NCBI GenBank assembly: GCA_023424865.1
Contig: JAFADM010000186.1
Coordinates: 1-15,823 of the forward strand
Source of the DNA: Bacillota bacterium
GTDB lineage: Bacteria > Bacillota_A > Clostridia > DSM-8532
Reading direction: 5' to 3'
DNA: 15,823 nucleotides
How positions within the stretch are numbered: the stretch's first letter is position 1; each line of letters starts with the position of its first letter. The position numbers and the translations under genes are program-made. This document shows, piece after piece, positions 7,797 through 14,655 of this stretch. The notes beneath the pieces are model-generated. The model worked only from the letters and a program-made list of their open reading frames with translations, had not been told where the DNA came from and made no database searches.

Positions 7797-9891
7797 GAAG
7801 TACCTCCATAAGCCGTTCCGGCGTAACGGGTATAAAGTGGATCGCCCTTCCGGAGGCTTGCTCCACTGCTGCGGCGTAGGCAGGAGCAGTTCCGATAAGG
7901 GTAAGCTCTCCTGCGCCTTTGGCTCCAAAGGGCCCGTCGGGGTAAGGATTTTCAACCAATGCAGTTTTAAAGGGAACCGTGTCCATGGAAGTGGGAATCA
8001 TATAGTCGGTCATGCTGGCCTGGCGGATGACACCGTTTTGCTGCTCCATTTTTTCCATAGAGCCATAGCCCAGGCCCTGGAGCATGCCGCCCTCCATCTG
8101 GCCCCGCATAATGGTTGTATCAATGGCTGTTCCCACATCGAAAACACCCCATACTCCGGTAACCTTTGTGCATGCGGTCAGGGTATCCAATTCCACCTCT
8201 ACCACATTCACGCCCCAGGAATAAGTGGGGTAGGCGTCCCCTGTAAAGGCCTGGGCGTCCCAGGGGATGAGATCCGGGTGGCGGTACCGTTCTTCAATCA
8301 TAAGAGCTTCTCCGCTTTTCCATGAGGACTTAAGCTTTAGAGCAGCTCTTTCAAGAAGCTTTCCCACGATCATAAGGGAGCGGGAGGCTACCGTTGGACC
8401 TGAATTGGGGACTCTGTCGGTGTCCGGATTAACCATAATGACATGATCCAGAGGCAGGTTCAGTATTTCCGCAACGATTTTGCTCAAAGTGGTTTTAAGC
8501 CCCTGTCCCATATCCGTATTGCTGACGAGAATTTCAACCTTGTCATCCTCACGCTTGAAAAGCCGGGTAATGGATTTAATATGATCCCTTTCACCGGAAC
8601 CCGTAAAGCCGCAGCCGTGAAGAAAAAGGGCCAGGCCGATGCCTTTTCTGAACCTTCCGGTTTGCTTGCGGTAAAGGGCGTACTTTTCACTGTAGCCGGA
8701 CAGCTCCTCTGCCTTTTCTATCATTTCCGGAAGCTTTACGGGATCGTGAAAGCATCCGGAGGTTGAGGTGGAAGAGCCCTGCTTTGCCATGTATTGCTTC
8801 TTAAATTCCAAAGGAGTAAGGTTGAGCCTTGCCGACAGGTGGTTCATAAGCGATTCAACGGCAAAGAAGCTTTGGGGTGCGCCAAAGCCCCGGAAGGCTC
8901 CGTTGGGTACGGTGTGGGTAAGGACTGCGCGGCCGTGAACTTTTATGTTAGGAATATCGTAAACGCCGCAGGCCGCAATGATGGAACGCTGGAGAACAAC
9001 ACTGGAAAGTCCGCAGTAGGCCCCCGCGTCCAGTGTGATGTCAGCTTCCAGAGCAATAAGGCGATTGGCGCCGTCAAGGGCGCATTTGTACTTTATTTTA
9101 GAAGGATGGCGCTTGGTTGTAACGGCCATATCCTCTCTTCTGTTAAAAAGGAGACGAACGGGGTTGCCGGTTTTCTTCGCTGCGACGGCTGCCTGGCAGG
9201 CAATGAGGGAGGGATAGTCTTCCTTGCCTCCGAAGCCACCGCCTGTGGTGGTTTGAACGATTCGTACCGCATTTTCCCCAAGACCCATGCAAAGCATTAC
9301 CGCATCCTTCACATAATAAGGACATTGCATGGAACCGTACAGGGTAGCTCTGCCTTCCTCATAGACACCGATAACGCCCTGGGGCTCAATATAGGCCTGC
9401 TCCTGGTAGCCGGTTTCATAAACGGCCTCAAATACACTGGCCGCCTCTTTGAAGGCGCTGTCCGGATCACCCTTGTGATAAGCGTATTCGGCAGCATTTT
9501 CACAAGCCTCGTCCATGGTGAGGACGGGCTTTTGCTCCTCGTATTCCACCTTGGTTTGCCGCACCAGCTGGTTAACCTTCTTCTCATCAGGACCGGCAAT
9601 CATTAGGATGGCTTCGCCTGCAAAGCATACCTGACCTTCCGCAAAAAGAGGCTGCTCGCTGGAAACCACCTTTAACAGGTTAACACCGGGCACATCCCGA
9701 TAGTCAACAACAAAGTAGCCCTCTTCCAGTGGAGGAAGCCGGATGGCCTTTATTTTTGCATAGGCCTTTTCCGAACGCAGCATTTTTCCGTGGAGCAGAT
9801 TGTCTGCAGGCATATCGGCAATATAGACGGCACTGCCGTTCATCTTTTCAGTATGATCTTTTTTTGTTACGGGGCTGCTTATCTTTATCAT
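7780..9891 (-). CDS. Molybdenum hydroxylase large (Mo-pterin) subunit, xanthine dehydrogenase family
   Basis: With the ATG at 9891 this is a 703-residue catalytic subunit. It carries the molybdopterin contacts of the family: TTGGGFGGKED (215-225), GAFRGFGAPQ (331-340), TDMGQG (459-464) and GAKGAGE with the expected catalytic Glu662. These enzymes hydroxylate purines, nicotinate, aldehydes or CO using water and pass electrons to the small subunits; which substrate applies here cannot be read reliably. An upstream GTG at 9912 is in frame, but the predicted -10 box lies inside that extension, so I reject it. No ribosome binding site precedes the ATG. The order Mo, 2Fe-2S, FAD differs from the common xdhABC order. 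No cofactor-maturation gene (XdhC/MocA-like) is visible in the window. Confidence 0.92.
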   Translation of the reverse strand: MIKISSPVTKKDHTEKMNGSAVYIADMPADNLLHGKMLRSEKAYAKIKAIRLPPLEEGYFVVDYRDVPGVNLLKVVSSEQPLFAEGQVCFAGEAILMIAGPDEKKVNQLVRQTKVEYEEQKPVLTMDEACENAAEYAYHKGDPDSAFKEAASVFEAVYETGYQEQAYIEPQGVIGVYEEGRATLYGSMQCPYYVKDAVMLCMGLGENAVRIVQTTTGGGFGGKEDYPSLIACQAAVAAKKTGNPVRLLFNRREDMAVTTKRHPSKIKYKCALDGANRLIALEADITLDAGAYCGLSSVVLQRSIIAACGVYDIPNIKVHGRAVLTHTVPNGAFRGFGAPQSFFAVESLMNHLSARLNLTPLEFKKQYMAKQGSSTSTSGCFHDPVKLPEMIEKAEELSGYSEKYALYRKQTGRFRKGIGLALFLHGCGFTGSGERDHIKSITRLFKREDDKVEILVSNTDMGQGLKTTLSKIVAEILNLPLDHVIMVNPDTDRVPNSGPTVASRSLMIVGKLLERAALKLKSSWKSGEALMIEERYRHPDLIPWDAQAFTGDAYPTYSWGVNVVEVELDTLTACTKVTGVWGVFDVGTAIDTTIMRGQMEGGMLQGLGYGSMEKMEQQNGVIRQASMTDYMIPTSMDTVPFKTALVENPYPDGPFGAKGAGELTLIGTAPAYAAAVEQASGRAIHFIPVTPERLMEVLHDTKL

Positions 9892-9897
9892 GTTACT

Positions 9898-9926
9898 ATT
9901 ATAGACGCACACCAGGACATTTTCAA
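9898..9926 (-). promoter_or_regulatory. Near-consensus promoter abutting the Mo-subunit start codon
   Basis: On the minus strand TTGAAA (9921-9926), a 17-bp spacer and a perfect TATAAT (9898-9903) form a strong sigma-A promoter. Only six bases separate the -10 box from the ATG at 9891, so initiation would fall at or next to the A of the start codon. Confidence 0.75.
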
Positions 9927-9991
9927 CAGCCTGAGAAGCGCATGGGGCCTAGTCAATATTTACCTTGGCAGCATTTATTGAGGCATAGCCA

Positions 9992-10020
9992 TTGACAAGG
10001 AACCATAAGCTTTATAAACT
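9992..10020 (+). promoter_or_regulatory. Candidate promoter of the ccdA-tlpA fusion operon
   Basis: A perfect -35 TTGACA (9992-9997) is followed after 17 bp by TAAACT (four of six), or after 15 bp by TATAAA. This would give a leader of roughly 105-110 nt before the ATG at 10134. It runs divergently from the molybdenum hydroxylase promoter. The -10 choice is uncertain. Confidence 0.5.
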
Positions 10021-10133
10021 GATAGTAACTTTAAAAAAACAACTCACTCAATATTAACTTTTGAGCCTGATGAAAAATTTATATTACAGTTCACTATTTC
10101 CTAATTAGAACTTTTTTGGAAAGGAAACTTGCT

Positions 10134-11420
10134 ATGGAGCATGTCAATTTGTTTCTTGTCTTCACCGAAGGTCTGCTTTCCTTTATTTCGCCCTGTGTGC
10201 TGCCGATTTTACCTGTTTACTTGAGCCTTCTTTCCGCCAGCAGTGTGGACAATGTGAAAACGGGTGCTGTCAAGCCCTGGAACGGCCTGCTGCTTCGGAA
10301 TACACTGCTTTTTATTCTTGGCATTTCCTCGGTGTTCTTCATATTGGGCTCCTCTGTCAGCGCTTTCAGCCAATACTTCAGAGCCCACAGGGATACCATT
10401 TCCCTAATGGGAGGCATACTTATTATGCTTCTTGGAGGCTTTTATCTGGGAGTTATTCAAATTCCCTTCCTTAACAGGGAAAAGAAAATCCATATGGAAG
10501 CCGAAGCAGATGGGAAAGCCATGAAGCCGGTTACGGCCTTTCTCCTGGGCTTTACCTTCAGCCTTGGCTGGACACCCTGTATCGGGCCTATGCTGGCCTC
10601 CGTACTTATTATGGCCTCCGGCCAGACTGATGTTGTTAGAGGCAATAGCCTCATTTTAGTTTATACCCTTGGCTTTGTTATTCCTTTTGTTTTGCTGGCA
10701 CTTTTTTATTCCAGGCTCATTAAGGTTGTGGACTGGCTCAAAAGAAACATGGGAGCCATACAAAAAATAGGCGGAGCGATTTTGCTTATTTCAGGCCTTT
10801 TACTCACCCTTGGCGGCCCTGAAAAGGCATGGGCCTCTGTAAAAAATTTGGTGTCGGGTTATAGCCAAAGCAGCACGGAAAAAGAATCCCAGAGCCCGTT
10901 GCCTTCCTCTTCCGCAAGTCCGGAAGAAAATGCAGGGGAGGGGAATAGTTCCGGAAATAATGGGAACGACCCGAATGATACGGAAAAAAACAAGGTAATG
11001 GCTCCGGACTTCGCACTTAAGGATCAATACGGCAAAACCCATACCCTAAGCGATTACGAGGGCAGTGTGGTCTTCCTTAACTTCTGGGCGACCTGGTGCC
11101 CGCCCTGTGTTGCGGAAATGCCCCATATTGAGGATCTTTACCAGGAGTACGGAGAAAAGGGCGAGGATGTGATTATACTGGGTGTTGCTGCTCCCAATTA
11201 TGGACGGGAGGGCTCTGAGGAAGAAATCAAGGCCTTCCTGGAGGATAATGGATACACCTTCCCTGTGGTAATGGATTATAACGGTGAAATTTCTTCCCTT
11301 TATGGCATATCGGCGTACCCCACCACTTTTATTGTTAATGCCGACAAGTCCCTCAGAGGGTATGTGGAGGGAGCCATGGACAAGGAAACCATGATTTACA
11401 TTATTGAAAATGAGCGTTAA
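10134..11420 (+). CDS. CcdA-like membrane thiol transporter fused to a TlpA/ResA thioredoxin domain
   Basis: This 428-residue fusion probably carries reducing power across the membrane to an extracytoplasmic thioredoxin. Residues 1-235 form a CcdA/DsbD-beta-type domain with about six transmembrane segments and its redox Cys pair in FISPCVLP (Cys21) and GWTPCIGP (Cys149). A Ser/Asn/Glu-rich linker (about 243-286) leads to a TlpA/ResA-like thioredoxin domain with WCPPC (321-325) and cis-Pro396 (AYPTT). In separate form these proteins serve cytochrome c maturation or disulfide reduction outside the cell; no cytochrome gene is seen here. I start it at the ATG at 10134, which has AAAGGAAA six bases upstream, rather than at an in-frame TTG 18 bp earlier that lies at that ribosome binding site. 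An HxlR regulator follows 15 bp later. Confidence 0.93.
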   Translation: MEHVNLFLVFTEGLLSFISPCVLPILPVYLSLLSASSVDNVKTGAVKPWNGLLLRNTLLFILGISSVFFILGSSVSAFSQYFRAHRDTISLMGGILIMLLGGFYLGVIQIPFLNREKKIHMEAEADGKAMKPVTAFLLGFTFSLGWTPCIGPMLASVLIMASGQTDVVRGNSLILVYTLGFVIPFVLLALFYSRLIKVVDWLKRNMGAIQKIGGAILLISGLLLTLGGPEKAWASVKNLVSGYSQSSTEKESQSPLPSSSASPEENAGEGNSSGNNGNDPNDTEKNKVMAPDFALKDQYGKTHTLSDYEGSVVFLNFWATWCPPCVAEMPHIEDLYQEYGEKGEDVIILGVAAPNYGREGSEEEIKAFLEDNGYTFPVVMDYNGEISSLYGISAYPTTFIVNADKSLRGYVEGAMDKETMIYIIENER

Positions 11421-11435
11421 CCAGGGGGGGACATT

Positions 11436-11864
11436 GTGAAAAACACGTATGACTTAGACTGTGGTCTTTCAAAAACCCTTAATATACTTGGAGACAAATG
11501 GACACTGCTTGTCCTTCATCGCATCCTGTGCGGTACAGGTGTTTTCAAGGAGCTTCAGGAAAGCCTGAAAACCATCCCCACCAATCTTCTTTCCCAGCGC
11601 CTGAAGCTTTTGGAAGAGCATGGTTTTATTAAGGCGGAGCTTTATGTTGAGCATCCTCCTCGCTACCGCTACCTCCCTACGGAAAAAGGAGAGAGCTTTA
11701 AAGAGGTTTTTAATGTCATGTCAAAATGGTCCCATCATCATCTGGCCAATTGCAGCCGTACCCTTTGTCATACTGCCTGCGGCAACGAAGCTGAACTACG
11801 GTTTTATTGCCCCCGCTGCGACACCTATACCGAACAGGTTTCTGTTATGGAAGCAACTAAATAA
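11436..11864 (+). CDS. HxlR-family regulator with a C-terminal cysteine cluster
   Basis: This 142-residue winged-helix protein of the HxlR/COG1733 family shows the hallmarks Cys9 in DCGLSKTLNILGDKWTLLVL, a recognition helix near 46-60 (TIPTNLLSQRLKLLEEHG) and a wing with YRYLPTEKG (77-85). A C-terminal extension (about 106-128) carries Cys106, Cys111, Cys115, Cys125 and Cys128, ending in CPRC, which resembles a zinc ribbon. HxlR members such as HypR and YodB sense electrophiles or disulfide stress through the N-terminal Cys, so a thiol-sensing role fits its place behind a thiol-disulfide exchange gene. The start is GTG with AGGGGGG five bases upstream. Its 3' end overlaps that of the facing tetR gene by 8 bp. 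Confidence 0.9.
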   Translation: MKNTYDLDCGLSKTLNILGDKWTLLVLHRILCGTGVFKELQESLKTIPTNLLSQRLKLLEEHGFIKAELYVEHPPRYRYLPTEKGESFKEVFNVMSKWSHHHLANCSRTLCHTACGNEAELRFYCPRCDTYTEQVSVMEATK

Positions 11865-12462
11865 AGGGGAGGATTTCGGTGGGGTCTTTAAGGGCCCCCT
11901 TAAACAAAAGACTCAGCAACTGACCTAAAAGCTGATCTAAAGTAAGGGGTCCAAGGGTTTTTAATACCTCGGGGGCTGTGAAATGGCTGATGGCACCTAC
12001 CATAATATGGATGGTCAACTTCACATTAAGATCCTCCCTGAGGTACCCGGAGCGTTTACCCTCCTCCAAGAGGCCTGCCAGTTTTGTATACAGGATTTTC
12101 CGTCGGCAGGTGTCAATAAGCTCCCAGGCTCGGGGCAGGTTTTTGCCCAGGTCAAGCATTGCTTCCCGGTTTATGGTGCTGAGCTTTTGGGAGGAAAGGG
12201 CAAAGAACAGACGTATTTTTTCAGCCAGAGGCAAATCCTGACGGATAACATTATCCAAATCTTCCTGGGTTTCATTTAAGAAAGCCTCCAGGGCATTAAT
12301 CATCAGCTCTTCCTTGGAATGGAAATACTTGTAGAGGGTTCCTTTGCCGATTCCTGTTCCTCTTGCGATTTCATCCATGGAAACTCTAGAAAAGCCATAG
12401 GCTTGAAATAGCTTCAAGGCATAGCGCCGTACCTGATTGAGTTTATCTTCCGTGAGACTCAC
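11857..12462 (-). CDS. TetR/AcrR-family regulator of the ABC-2 exporter operon
   Basis: This 201-residue protein has the TetR helix-turn-helix at residues 10-55, with the typical AYGFSRVSMDEIARGTGIGKG followed by TLYKYFHSKEEL; the rest (60-200) is the helical ligand-binding and dimer domain and is not conserved enough to name a ligand. The start is GTG at 12462 with AAGGAG six bases upstream. It is the last gene of an operon with an ATPase and a permease and follows the permease by 41 bp, so it likely represses that operon. The inverted repeat at 14338-14365 is the best candidate operator. Confidence 0.92.
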   Translation of the reverse strand: MSLTEDKLNQVRRYALKLFQAYGFSRVSMDEIARGTGIGKGTLYKYFHSKEELMINALEAFLNETQEDLDNVIRQDLPLAEKIRLFFALSSQKLSTINREAMLDLGKNLPRAWELIDTCRRKILYTKLAGLLEEGKRSGYLREDLNVKLTIHIMVGAISHFTAPEVLKTLGPLTLDQLLGQLLSLLFKGALKDPTEILPFI

Positions 12463-12503
12463 CTGGATCTCCTTTCCTTTCGCCAGTTTTCTATGTAATA
12501 GCC

Positions 12504-13562
12504 TTAGCCTTCTCTATATTTACCCAGAGCTGCAATGTTTAGCAATGAAAAAAAGCAAATAAAAACGGTAAGTGCTGCAAGAAAAGGCAGGCAGGAAACG
12601 AGGCCTTCCCCTCGGATGCAAAGGAGCTTCAAGGCTTCCGCAGCATAATAGACAGGCATGATGCGGGACAGATAGCCCAGATTAAAGGGAAGCGTATCCA
12701 GTGAAAGAATGCCGCAGAAGAAGATCTGAGGAATAATAATAATTGGGATAAACTGAACCATTTGAAATTCCGTATTGGAAAACAATGAAATAAAGGTACC
12801 AATACTTACGGAGGACAGGGCTAAAAGAAAGAGAACCAACCCCACTGCGCCAACGGATCCGGCTATGGGCATTTTAAGTACATAGTGAACGAAAAAAAGC
12901 AATAGGGCACTCTGAAGAACGGCAAACAATCCGAATCCCAGAGTGTAGCCTGCAATGACCTCTCCTTTTTTTACAGGTGTCAGCATTAGCCGTTCCAGAG
13001 TCTGGCTTGTTCGCTCCCTTAAAAAAGAAATCCCTGAAAGAATAAATACAATGAAGAATACAATGACTGCAAGTAAACGGTAGCCCATGGAAACAAAAAG
13101 ACTTTCACCTGCTTCTCCGTAAAGATAGTCCACAGCGATTCCTGTCTTGGATGAAGTGCCTGCCGAATTATCTGATGAAGAGCCAAAGCCAGATGCAAGC
13201 TCAATGGCCTCCTGCACAGCTTTTACCGTCTTTTCCGTTTTTACGGCATCATTGCTCTCAAAGGTCAGCTTGAGCTGGCCGTTCTCCAATTGAAGAAGGG
13301 CATCGGCTGTTCCTTCCCGAACCGAATCCAGACCGTCTTCCACTTCATCAAGTAACATAAGCTCGCAATTTGCCTCCTTAAGAGCGTCTGTCAGGGGTAA
13401 GGGGAGATCGGCTGCAGCGATTTTAGGCACATAGGAGGAATTCCCCAGAAGCAGGTAGATGAGTGTCATAACAAAAAGCGGCGCAAAAAAGAGAAGGACC
13501 AGGGTCCGCCTGTCATGAAGAATCTGCAGAATAATCCGGAGTACAATAGAAAAACTTCTCAT
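12504..13562 (-). CDS. ABC-2 type exporter permease
   Basis: This 352-residue integral membrane protein has the ABC-2 (YhhJ/NatB-like) layout. One transmembrane segment (about 20-40) is followed by a soluble, probably extracytoplasmic domain (about 43-158, with a Ser-rich stretch at 125-138), then five hydrophobic segments between about 160 and 345. The cytoplasmic coupling segment RERTSQTLERLMLTPVKKGE (about 182-201) is characteristic of the family. It has no ATPase domain and depends on the preceding gene, which it overlaps by 4 bp. Substrates of such transporters include drugs, sodium and peptides; none can be assigned here. Confidence 0.92.
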   Translation of the reverse strand: MRSFSIVLRIILQILHDRRTLVLLFFAPLFVMTLIYLLLGNSSYVPKIAAADLPLPLTDALKEANCELMLLDEVEDGLDSVREGTADALLQLENGQLKLTFESNDAVKTEKTVKAVQEAIELASGFGSSSDNSAGTSSKTGIAVDYLYGEAGESLFVSMGYRLLAVIVFFIVFILSGISFLRERTSQTLERLMLTPVKKGEVIAGYTLGFGLFAVLQSALLLFFVHYVLKMPIAGSVGAVGLVLFLLALSSVSIGTFISLFSNTEFQMVQFIPIIIIPQIFFCGILSLDTLPFNLGYLSRIMPVYYAAEALKLLCIRGEGLVSCLPFLAALTVFICFFSLLNIAALGKYREG

Positions 13563-14275
13563 GCCTCATCAACCGCCTTTCCTTTGATAAAGAGCTCTTC
13601 AATGGTACCGCTTTCCGTTTTGGCAAGCAGGTTTGAAACCGTGTCCGTGGCAAGCAGGGCTCCATCCTGGATAAGCCCCAGCCGGCTGCATCTGGCCGCT
13701 TCGTCCATAACGTGAGTGGTTATAATGAGGGTTGTTCCCTCTTTGTTTAAGAGCTCAAAGCCATCCCAAATTTTTTTTCTAAGAAGGGGATCAATGCCTA
13801 CCGTGGGCTCGTCGAGGAATAAAATGCCCGGCCGGTGAAGAAGAGCTGCTGCCAGGGATAGGCGTTTTTTCATGCCGCCGGAGTAGGAACCGGCTTTCTT
13901 GCTTGCATGCTCCACAAGTCCTGCAAACGCCAGCACCTCATAAATACGTTCCTTTAGCATTGTTCCTTTTAAATGGTACAGGCTTCCGAAAAAGTGCAGG
14001 TTCTGATAACCGGTTAAATCGGAATATAGGGCCTCATTTTGCGGCATATAGCCTATTTTCTTCAATAAATCCTTATTCGGAACCGGTATGCCATCCAATA
14101 GAATACTGCCGCCGTCAACCCGTAAAGAGCCTGTCATCAGGCGAATCAGGGTTGTTTTGCCGGAGCCTGAGGGGCCGATAAGTCCAAATATTTCACCTTC
14201 CGACCTAAGACTAACATCCTTCAAAACCCTTTGGTTCTGGTAGGACTTGGATACATGGTTTACTTCAATACGCAC
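13559..14275 (-). CDS. ABC transporter ATPase for the ABC-2 exporter
   Basis: This soluble ATPase of about 238 residues has Walker A GPSGSGKT, Q-loop MPQNEALY, signature YSGGM, Walker B ILFLDEPT with an intact catalytic Glu, and the switch His in IITTHVMDEA, as in NatA/CcmA-like exporters. It is the first gene of the operon and overlaps the permease by 4 bp. The start is ambiguous. An ATG at 14284 is only one base after AGGAGG, too close for normal initiation, whereas a GTG at 14275 is ten bases away and still gives a complete domain (RIEVNHVSKSY). I prefer the GTG; the alternative adds three residues. Confidence 0.92.
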   Translation of the reverse strand: MRIEVNHVSKSYQNQRVLKDVSLRSEGEIFGLIGPSGSGKTTLIRLMTGSLRVDGGSILLDGIPVPNKDLLKKIGYMPQNEALYSDLTGYQNLHFFGSLYHLKGTMLKERIYEVLAFAGLVEHASKKAGSYSGGMKKRLSLAAALLHRPGILFLDEPTVGIDPLLRKKIWDGFELLNKEGTTLIITTHVMDEAARCSRLGLIQDGALLATDTVSNLLAKTESGTIEELFIKGKAVDEA

Positions 14276-14337
14276 ACGAATCATTCCTCCTGTGTCCCTA
14301 AATTAGGATGCCTTATTTTTTTTAATAACGGTAATAT

Positions 14338-14365
14338 TAGAACTAGAATAGTTTTATGAGTTCTA
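14338..14365. promoter_or_regulatory. Inverted repeat, candidate TetR operator
   Basis: TAGAACT (14338-14344) and AGTTCTA (14359-14365) are perfect inverted 7-mers separated by 14 bp. A second, overlapping repeat AACTA-GAA-TAGTT lies at 14341-14353. Both fall just downstream of the predicted -10 box of the ABC-2 operon, where a repressor would block initiation. Assignment to the TetR protein is by position only. Confidence 0.5.
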
Positions 14366-14373
14366 TTGTTATC

Positions 14374-14402
14374 ATTTTATACCTGCTTTGAAGTCTACGC
14401 AA
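14374..14402 (-). promoter_or_regulatory. Candidate promoter of the ABC-2 exporter/tetR operon
   Basis: On the minus strand TTGCGT (14397-14402, three of six) and TAAAAT (14374-14379, five of six) are spaced by 17 bp. This would give a leader of roughly 90 nt. The -35 is weak, as expected for a regulated promoter, and the inverted repeat lies directly downstream. Confidence 0.45.
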
Positions 14403-14552
14403 GTAAGAAATAAATTAATAAAAATATTAAATATGACTTAACCTTAATCTTTATTAGGAAATGTTCCTATTTTCTTAAATACTTAAAAGTTATATAATTT
14501 ACATTAGACAGGATTTAAAATGATATAAATGTGGAAAGACTTCAAGGAAGGC

Positions 14553-14590
14553 TGATTCAAGAGAAAAAAATAAAATTACGCCTTGAATCA
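14553..14590. repeat. 9-bp perfect inverted repeat overlapping the encapsulin-operon -35 region
   Basis: TGATTCAAG (14553-14561) and CTTGAATCA (14582-14590) are perfect inverted copies 20 bp apart. The right arm contains the predicted -35 hexamer TTGAAT. The loop is A-rich, and no T-run follows, so this is not a typical terminator. It may be a bipartite regulator site. Confidence 0.5.
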
Positions 14591-14610
14591 TTTCCAAGGA
14601 ATGGTACAAT
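14583..14610 (+). promoter_or_regulatory. Predicted promoter of the ferritin-like/encapsulin operon
   Basis: TTGAAT (14583-14588) and TACAAT (14605-14610) are 16 bp apart, and TGG directly before the -10 makes it an extended -10 (TGGTACAAT). Transcription would start near 14617, giving a leader of about 40 nt. Confidence 0.65.
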
Positions 14611-14618
14611 AGACCTAA

Positions 14619-14633
14619 TAAAAATCATTATCA
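14619..14633. promoter_or_regulatory. Fur/PerR-like box over the predicted transcription start
   Basis: TAAAAATCATTATCA fits the 7-1-7 box TGATAATnATTATCA at 12 of 14 arm positions, with the right arm perfect; it fits the PerR version TTATAATnATTATAA at 11 of 14. It lies at about +3 to +17 of the operon encoding an iron-storage cargo, so control by iron or peroxide through a Fur-family repressor is plausible. Which protein binds cannot be decided from the box alone. Confidence 0.5.
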
Positions 14634-14655
14634 ATAGAAATGGAGATGATAGGAT

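Larger units (their letters stand above)
14276..14655. other. AT-rich divergent control region between the ABC-2 and encapsulin operons
   Basis: This 380-bp stretch holds no convincing gene on either strand. It contains the minus-strand promoter and inverted repeat of the ABC-2 operon (14338-14402), a short palindrome TAGGAA-atg-TTCCTA (14455-14469), an isolated TATAAT (14493-14498) without a good -35, a 9-bp inverted repeat (14553-14590), and the plus-strand promoter with a Fur/PerR-like box (14583-14633). The centre is clearly more AT-rich than the flanking genes. Confidence 0.7.

Noticed and set aside
7797..7955. 53-codon upstream extension of the 2Fe-2S subunit
   Set aside because: It lies inside the Mo-subunit gene; GGAGG before 7796 and the normal family N-terminus favour the internal start.
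8794..9606. Long plus-strand open frame (270 codons) opposite the Mo-subunit gene
   Set aside because: The opposite strand encodes a clearly recognisable enzyme, and the translation of this frame shows no known domain; it is an antisense shadow.
9892..9912. GTG start seven codons upstream for the Mo subunit
   Set aside because: No ribosome binding site precedes it, and the perfect TATAAT of the likely promoter lies within it, so it would not be transcribed from that promoter.
11887..11905. Palindrome TTTAAGGG/CCCTTAAA after the hxlR stop as a terminator
   Set aside because: There is no T-run on either strand, and it lies within the tetR coding region, where it encodes LFKGALK.
14493..14498. 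TATAAT as a second upstream promoter of the cargo gene
   Set aside because: No acceptable -35 lies 15-18 bp upstream, and chance TATAAT is expected in such AT-rich sequence.
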